The translations under genes were made by a program, and so were the position numbers. Below the pieces are notes generated by a model that was given only the letters and a program-made list of their open reading frames with translations, had not been told where the DNA came from and searched no databases. From NCBI GenBank assembly GCA_030268105.1, contig BSDZ01000010.1:3634001-3698000 (forward strand): a stretch of DNA of 64,000 nucleotides, in the 5' to 3' direction. Of the stretch, positions 58,001-64,000 are shown piece after piece (the first letter of the stretch is position 1; every line of letters begins with the position of its first letter). Source of the stretch: Volvox africanus (taxonomy: Eukaryota; Chlorophyta; Chlorophyceae; Chlamydomonadales; Volvocaceae).

Positions 58001-58210
58001 CCTCAGTCACAGTAAGCTTCTGGTTTAAAAGCGGGTAGCGTTCTGAAAGCCAGCGATAAAACTTGGGAATACCTGCATCGGATAGCGGCTTCCCGTCAGA
58101 GCTCTTCACGCATAATGGGAGGCGCGGTAACCAACCTAGCATGTCGTGTGTTCCAAAACTTATCTGTTAACAAGCTATGTGGAACGCAAAATGATAAAAG
58201 GCTTACCCAT
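49048..58210 (-). CDS. XRN1: 5'-3' exoribonuclease XRN1 (about 22 or more exons, Q/A/P-rich tail)
   Basis: Degrades decapped mRNA from the 5' end in the cytoplasm. The canonical N-terminus [19 protein letters not shown] is restored if the ATG at 58210-58208 plus one G forms exon 1 (donor GTAAGC at 58206) and exon 2 starts at 58072. Well-placed exons (minus): 58072-57818, 57692-57622, 57324-57150, 56926-56665, 56574-56450, 56326-56145, 55899-55657, 55483-55295, 55210-55058, 54804-54742, 54558-54472, 54373-54296, 54046-53927, 51448-51183, 51076-50974, 50870-49048; about 53695-51775 holds further exons I did not bound. Catalytic-core motifs: [63 protein letters not shown]. Later exons carry the XRN1-type [16 protein letters not shown] and DFYP, then SH3-like pieces. 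The last exon (608 codons) is rich in Q, A, P and G, a disordered region. XRN2 lacks these C-terminal domains. Confidence 0.93.
54221..54247. repeat. Short tandem repeat GTACCAAT in an XRN1 intron
   Basis: GTACCAAT is repeated three times. Confidence 0.85.
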
Positions 58211-58746
58211 TTTTCACGCCGAAAGCTACGGTGCTGAGAGGTCAAACGGTATTTATCACGTATTATAATTAAGAATCTATATAAGACTTAAGAGTGGTAT
58301 TTTCTGTACCAGGCCTGGAAAGCCGTGGCCTACGATGTCCAGGTTAAGGAATACACAACGTCCAGGTGGGCATGGAATAGGCAGTCTAGGATTCCGATAA
58401 AGAAGTACCCACATAGCATACATCATTTCACAGAATCATGCCAATGTCCGAGAAATGTTTGACAATAGATCGTACACATGCACGGCATTTGGCCAAGTTC
58501 AGCTTGGGGATTCCTCAATTGTGCATATCCTCAATATCAAGTTGCATATAATGTGACGGTGGCGCATGGTGCTCAATAACCATGATTTACAAGCGTTGAT
58601 GTCCACTAGGCACTCTAAAATTTCCGCCTCAGTGCAAATCTACGGTTTGTCATGAGAAAGACGCACAAGTCCAGATAAAATCCTTCAAAGTAGCCACCTA
58701 GGCCATATCTGCTGTTCTCAGGTTACGGAAGTCAGCATCACGCGCC
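58211..58746. other. Shared divergent upstream region of XRN1 and the b561 gene
   Basis: The two genes are transcribed away from each other from this 536-base stretch, so both promoters must lie here unless long 5' UTRs intrude. An AT-rich stretch at about 58250-58290 (TATTATAATTAAGAATCTAT) is the only promoter-like feature I see. Confidence 0.45.
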
Positions 58747-59926
58747 ATGTACGCAACGTTAACCACGACACCCTCGGTGGTGACCAAGCCTACCCAACAC
58801 CGTATTATTGGGAGGCTAACGTTGGCGCTTCATTGTGTCGTTGCGTGTGTAGCGTTAAGCATCGCCTTCATCCTCTTTGACAACACACTGTTCGCTTGGC
58901 ACCCGGCTTTCATGGTGCGTGGAAGGGAGGACTCGTGCGCCAGGGGCAAGGATGTGGTATGAATCTGGGACAAAGGGTTTTTACAGCGTGTTTGCGCATA
59001 CAATCCACGGCCGCTTAGGGCAGCGGATGGTGCGCGGTGCAGGGTCGCGTGAAGGATGACAGATAGCCGGCTGGCTTAAGCTCTTATCCTGTGCATCGCA
59101 GAGCATCGGCTACGTGGTCTTTATGACAGAGGGCCTGATTGCAGCGATTCATTTCAGACAAATTGATGGGCATGAACGTGTGAAGGCGATCTGGAGCCAT
59201 GCGCTCCTTCAGCTACGGGCTGTCATCTGCATCGTCATAGGCTTTGGCGTCATTTACCGGAACAAGGTGATGTAGGCGGCTAAAGGGTTTATCCTGGTTA
59301 ATGCTGAGCTTTGATCTGCTGGGGAGGCAAGTGCTACGACTCGGAGGGTCCAAGTCGCTTTATATATATGACTACTTCTAAAACTGTATCTGCTGACGTT
59401 GCTTCATCAATGTGCGACCGCTTTCAGATCCTCCTTGGCAAGCCGCATTTCGTTTCGCTCCACGCTAAGGTACGATCTTTGATGTGTCGTACAAACCTCT
59501 ACATCGTCGTCCTGATATGCACCATGTGACTCCTTGACACCCTGTCATCTGATCATGATCATTCTGACTCATAGCGTTCTTCCATTGCCGCAGTTTGGGC
59601 TTGCGACGCTAATCCTCAGCATCCTCATGCCACTGTGGGGACTAGTAAGCTTCCGGCGAATGGGCATCATCCAGCGCTTTCCGGAGGTATGGCAGCCACG
59701 GATCAAGGCCGCACATCGTCAGCTTGGTTTTATAACGTGGCTTCTGGCCCTAGTCACGATCGAGCTAGCGCTGCCGCACCCAGCAGTCAAGAAAGGGTGG
59801 CTGACACTGGCCTGGCAAGGAGGGGTTGGAGTCATTGCTGTCTTGCTCAGCGTCTTGTCTGCCAAAGCGGTTGGGGGACCCAAGCATTTCAGTGGGCCGG
59901 AGGATGCCTTGTGCAAGACCGTCTAG
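58747..59926 (+). CDS. Cytochrome b561-domain membrane protein, four exons, 235 aa
   Basis: Exons 58747-58914, 59102-59266, 59428-59469 and 59594-59926 join in phase. The protein has about six hydrophobic segments and the four core histidines of the b561 fold: His52 in AWHPAFM, His89 in WSHALLQLRAV, His123 in KPHFVSLHAKFG and His166 in KAAHRQLGF. Such proteins bind two haems and carry electrons across a membrane, typically from ascorbate to ferric iron or monodehydroascorbate. The size and absence of an added DOMON domain fit the single-domain CYB561/CYB561D2 class. TGTAA lies 59 bases after the TAG stop. Target membrane and electron partners cannot be told from the sequence. Confidence 0.88.
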
Positions 59927-59984
59927 ATGGTTTAGCTTCCGCAGGAAGCTGGCAAGGGACCGAGCCTATCCGTTCAACCATGTC

Positions 59985-59989
59985 TGTAA
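59985..59989 (+). terminator. Probable polyadenylation signal TGTAA of the b561 gene
   Basis: TGTAA is the usual polyadenylation signal in Chlamydomonas relatives. Here it is 59 bases after the stop codon. Confidence 0.5.
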
Positions 59990-62148
59990 ATATGTCAGAT
60001 GTATGGAGCAGGGTTATTGGGTAGAAGGATCTGCCACGTCGGAAGATCACCGTATGATGAGTGAGACAAATTGTCTGGCTACATCCGAGACTCCTGGTTC
60101 TGTGGGGTCAGCCAGCTTGGGCTTGAAAGTTAGGACTCTGGTGAGCGGTTATCAATTCGAGCGGCTGGCCTAGGTTCCATTAGCCCCACTGATGGCAGTG
60201 GAAATGATGAATCCGTGTAAGCTGTGGTGCTGCGTGATGGGCCAGCCAGGCTAACACCCCAGTATGGGGGCAACCCACCGGTTTGGGTTGGCGATGAAGA
60301 TGCAAGACATCTATATGGGGTCAACTTAAATTAGACAAAGGAGGATTCTGATGATGCTGCCGCGCGTATGGCTGTTTGGGGGTGGGGATTGGGGCGGATC
60401 ACATGGTGTGAGGGGCTCATGGAAGTCAGGCAGCTTACAACCTGACAGAACCGAGTTCTTAGTGCAATAGAATTGATCGCCCAACCAATATAGCCCCTGA
60501 AGCGTAATAACACTTGCTCTTCGATAAATGTCAACCGTGCTCTAGCTATCTAAAGAAGCAACACACCATATCCGTGCGTACAGACCACCACAGGCGAAGC
60601 CTAACAGATTGGATGGATCCTTAACCGAGGTAGAATGCAAACTGAATTGTTGAGGTCAGGAATTGATGTTTATTAGACTGGCGGCGCCTCGGTGCTCTAA
60701 TATTAGGTACCGCGCGTACCAAGCGGTGTGAGACGTGTAATGAGTGAGTGTGAGATTATTATGTCTGCACTGTGCAGCAAATATTGCACTGGCACTTCGG
60801 CGCCTGCCTTTGGATTACACCCGCTATCTCATGGTTCAGTCATCTTTTCCAAGTATCGTGCAAATCATTCGACAGGATACGGCAGCAGAGCGCCGTATCC
60901 GCTCGTTATTCGCTCACTGGCCGTCGCTGCTCGTTTGTCCAGCAGCAGAGCGCCGTACCTGTCTCACTCATGGCAGTATATTTCTCATATACTGCTTGAC
61001 CCGTGAGATAACTTCTCCATATCATATAGTGTTGTGTCACTCTCACATTGGTCGCATCCACGTGAACAATGTGGCCCAAGCATACACATGTTAGCAAAAT
61101 CCGACATTTCTACTGCGCTAACCAAACCGATGCCCTGAGCATGAATTTTGATTTAAACGACGAAAGTTGATATCAGTGAAGTTACTGGGCCTGGCATGCA
61201 AGGCACGGATCTTCATTCGGTCGTCGGGCGGCTGCGAGCAAGGTGCCTCACACTTCGAACCGCACGCATAACGATCCTCTGCTCCATGTTTGGCCAATGC
61301 CCAATTATAAACCACGACAGGTACTACGCAAACGACCTTCACGCACTTATGTGCTGGTGAGGATTTATGATCACCAGCCCGGAGTCCCCTTGAGTCGTCG
61401 TTTTGTCTCGCGTGACGCAAGCGGAAAACAATGCTGCTGCGTGCGACATAAAAGTAAAGAGGGTAATAGAATGTCGTATCACAACACCATTGATGGCATG
61501 GTAAGTATGGATATGCTTGAATGAATGGAGCTGCAAGAGGTGGCGGCCATGCATAGGCGATTAGTCTGTTACGTGCAGGATGTTGCACGATGTTGCATAT
61601 TCAATTCCTCACTCATTCTAAGCAAGCAAGGACGCATGCACGGCAAAGGCTATAAATGGATGACAGAAACCAATATATCTAGCCGGGTGCGTAATGTAGT
61701 GCAAAGTGTAAGTTATTGGTACTGACGTCAGATAGACGAGCGAGTCTGACCGCGCCATGACGTACATGGGTCGGCCAGGCCGTTATAATGTACACGATTT
61801 TCTCATCGATGGTGTATAAGGACCTGCTGGCTGATCCAGTTGCATCATGACGGGCTGATTGTGCATGGGTCCCTGATGCTCGGGCCCTTGGACTAGACGG
61901 CTATTATTACTTCTCAGTGCCCTCCAGCGCTTGACTGCTTTGCGTGCGCCTGTTCATGGTGCTCAACGGCAAGCAGCCATGTAGGTTGAAGTACTCGCAA
62001 CCTATGGAAAAATTAAATTATACTTCAGAATCTAATCCGCACGGAGGAAAAGAGCTTCGACCTAACAAGGAAGCTGAGTCCCTATGCATTCGGTAATGGA
62101 GTGAGTGCATACCTCAATGAAGTAGACATCAATGAAGTAGACATCAGT
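59990..62148. other. No recognised gene
   Basis: Scattered short frames without motifs. A 14-base word (AGCAGAGCGCCGTA) recurs near 60884 and 60945, and a 15-base tandem duplication (CAATGAAGTAGACAT) lies at about 62117-62146. Confidence 0.4.
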
Positions 62149-62460
62149 CTAGAAAACCTTGAAGCACGTCTTTCTGCCCGTGGACACGCCAGTTGTGCTA
62201 CAATTCCCTTGAAAGGCGTTGATTCTCAGTGCACACAAGCTATTGCCTCCAACGTAGAAAGTACAGCTGCTTGTTCGATCGCAGGCGGCACGACAGTCAG
62301 CCTCCGCAATATCAGCAATGGTGTAGCAATTCCCATCTAATGGCAGGTCGTTGCCTAACACATCGAAATTGTCGACACAGTCATAGCTGCCTGCATGCAT
62401 GTACGAACCATGAACAGTATGCCGAGCACATGCCCGGCGGGTCCGTGGGGAATGAACACC
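62149..62460 (-). CDS. PAN/Apple-like cysteine domain, partial (last exon?)
   Basis: The minus frame contains CVDNFDVLGNDLPLDGNCYT, then ADCRAACDRTSSCTFYVGG, LCALR and a final KTCFKVF before the stop. The paired cysteines and spacing resemble PAN modules, which bind proteins or sugars outside the cell and are common in extracellular proteins of these algae. Upstream exons would lie to the right, where DNA becomes AT-rich and I find no continuation. It may be a gene fragment. Confidence 0.5.
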   Translation of the reverse strand, partial: GVHSPRTRRACARHTVHGSYMHAGSYDCVDNFDVLGNDLPLDGNCYTIADIAEADCRAACDRTSSCTFYVGGNSLCALRINAFQGNCSTTGVSTGRKTCFKVF

Positions 62461-62544
62461 AAGATTGGTTGAATGCAATTTTAGCATTACTACATATGCG
62501 AATGCCATTCTGCAGTAACACTGGCCTGCGAATGAATACCTGTT

Positions 62545-63420
62545 CATTGAAAAATGAACTTGTTTGGGAAACTATAAGATACTTTCACATTATCCGTTTG
62601 AGAATTTCTAAGAAATAACGTAACCTTAGATTTTGCAAAATGCGCCAGAGCAATCCAGCTAATTACAAATAAGACCACAAAAACTATGGATATTTTACGT
62701 ATCTTTATATATTTACCTATTATGGTGTATAGGTAGCTATACACTGTGGTATATATTACAGAATTTATCACCCAAAAAGCCAGCTATCAAACCACCGATA
62801 CAATAACCAACAAAATTTAAGCTCAATGAAAGTTGCACTCCAAAAGGAATCGAAAACGCCCAAAACATTTATGAATATGCAAAACACCCAAAAAGTTTTG
62901 GAAAAAAAGTAGGTTTACTTGTTGCAGATATTTGATGCAGGTATGGTCCTTCCATCCCAAACATCGTACCAGTTAAAAAACAGGCGCTGAATGCGACCCT
63001 ATTACCAATAGTATTTTTAAAATTATCAGCCTTTGAATTCCATATAATTTCTTGGCTAATTTTTGACTTGGGGTTATGCCTGTTTTATAAAATTTTAGCC
63101 GGAATATTTTCACTTTTTGCAAAATTAATAGTTGCTTCTGTTGCCCACAGGTCGGTTGGGCTTGGTTTGTCATACCCACAGCGATAGTGCAATGCATAAA
63201 TATAATAAATAAAAAATTAATTATTATTTCATTAATACGAATGCTATGATATACGTATATACACGTATGCATGCATAATCTTGACAAAAGTTGGTGTCGG
63301 CTTCCTTGAAGCCGGGAAAAAGGCTGGGCTCCAAATATCTCTCTAGAAATCGAGGAGTTACGGGCACACAAGACACACACATACAGTGGACACAGTGCAG
63401 GGTGAATGAACTGCACTAGT
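62545..63420 (-). pseudogene. AT-rich degenerate membrane-protein frame, possibly organelle-derived
   Basis: Base composition falls sharply compared with the genes to the left. The minus frame from about 63150 to 62765 reads FAKSENIPAKIL, stop, SKISQEIIWNSKADNFKNTI, then GNRVAFSACFLTGTMFGMEG, PYLHQISATSKPTFFPKLFG, stop, then FSIPFGVQLSLSLNFVGYCI and GGLIAGFLGDKFC. Two TAA codons interrupt an otherwise well-formed hydrophobic protein with A/T-ending codons. This looks like a transferred plastid or mitochondrial gene piece decaying in the nucleus. I cannot name the gene. Confidence 0.4.
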
Positions 63421-63439
63421 TGGGACCCTTGGTGGAGTA

Positions 63440-63640
63440 TTAGTTGGGAGCATTAGTTGGGAATCCCCAAACTCCGCGATTTGCGCGGTTGGCGTGGCGT
63501 GGTGCGTTGTTGTCGTTAAATGCGGTCGCGTGCCCGAGGTTCGCTCTGTGTTCGCGTTCGCGAACGTTCGCTCGTTCTGCCTTCGTTCGTTCGTTCTGCG
63601 TTCGCGTGCGCGACGCCACGCGAGGAATTTGCTGAGGTCC
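63440..63640. repeat. Low-complexity GTTCG/CGCGTTCG-rich stretch
   Basis: Overlapping CGTTCGTTCG, GCGTTCGCG and CTCGTTCTG words. Just before it, TTGGGA...TAGTTGGGA repeats appear. No coding evidence. Confidence 0.55.
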
Positions 63641-64000
63641 CCAATTGGTCAGCTAACCAGCTCAGGTTATTAATTAATGATATGATATGATTATATATCC
63701 GTTTAACTAGGTTAATGTGCAGGATTTTAAAATTTGACTGCGGCCTGAGACAATAGAGACTGTGAAACTTGTTTGTACTCATTTCAATTTAGTCAGGCCA
63801 TAATATATTACTCTAGCTGGCAATATTTGCTGTATCACCGGTTCGTATCATAGGCCGGGAAGGTCGTCAAGGGCTGATTTGACAAACGCCGTTAGCTCAG
63901 ATTGAAATTTTGTAAAAGATGGCACATCTATTCAGCAAAATGTGGCTGGAGAAGTGTTGATAGCACCTTGACCTCGCCGAACCTGCTGGTTGTGCTGATT
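63641..64000. other. AT-rich end of window; nothing recognised
   Basis: TTAATTAATGATATGATATG-type sequence followed by unremarkable DNA. Confidence 0.35.

Noticed and set aside
57717..58142. XRN1 start at the ATG at 58142
   Set aside because: It would place 22 non-conserved residues before GIPKFYRW. The spliced ATG-G at 58210 restores the exact family N-terminus.
1..64000. CRISPR arrays, bacterial operons, rRNA or tRNA genes
   Set aside because: No regularly spaced direct repeats with unique spacers, no Shine-Dalgarno-led gene strings and no RNA-gene signatures were seen; the gene structures are eukaryotic.

Overview
The window is nuclear DNA of a green alga, most likely a volvocalean/chlamydomonadalean chlorophyte. 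The reasons are intron-rich genes with GT-AG introns, (A/C/G)-rich simple repeats, plant/alga-type telomere motifs (TTTAGGG and TTTTAGGG units inside the window), chromodomain-bearing Ty3/gypsy elements, and a TGTAA motif just after one stop codon. No species is claimed.

Bases 1-23523 are a retrotransposon nest of three related gypsy/chromovirus families, called A, B and C here. A full-length, apparently very young A element (1245-8715, LTRs identical as read, 5-bp target duplication CCTCA) sits in the pol gene of a decayed minus-strand B element. That B element (5' end at 12084) itself abuts the interrupted pol of a plus-strand B element (12085-15250). A C element (16295-23523, target duplication CTGGG) lies further right and holds an inverted copy of its own LTR-gag half, which makes a 1.84-kb-arm palindrome. 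Telomere-like repeats interrupt the nest in several places.

The strongest finding is a gag-pol junction in A made of an in-frame UAG, a 7-nt spacer, a 7-bp GC-rich stem and an 18-nt loop. The decayed B copy keeps the UAG, loop length and stem, with a compensatory base-pair change, so I read it as a stop-codon readthrough element. All three families also carry a short conserved leader ORF upstream of gag.

Bases 23524-26668 are unassigned repeat-like DNA followed by one arm of a ~1.67-kb inverted segmental duplication. The other arm is at 32350-34036, at the 3' end of an SGNH-hydrolase gene. Between the arms is a nine-exon gene (27762-32099) for a bacterial-looking protein tentatively related to DUF1214 proteins, with a 288-bp (CCCTT)n tract in its first intron.

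From 33645 rightwards the recognisable genes are: an SGNH/GDSL-type hydrolase (minus), DNA polymerase alpha subunit B (minus), a cytoplasmic-type 5'-3' exoribonuclease XRN1 (minus, with a 4-nt first coding exon ATG-G) and a cytochrome b561-domain membrane protein (plus, divergent from XRN1). The right end holds a PAN-like exon, an AT-rich degenerate membrane-protein frame that may come from an organelle, and low-complexity DNA.
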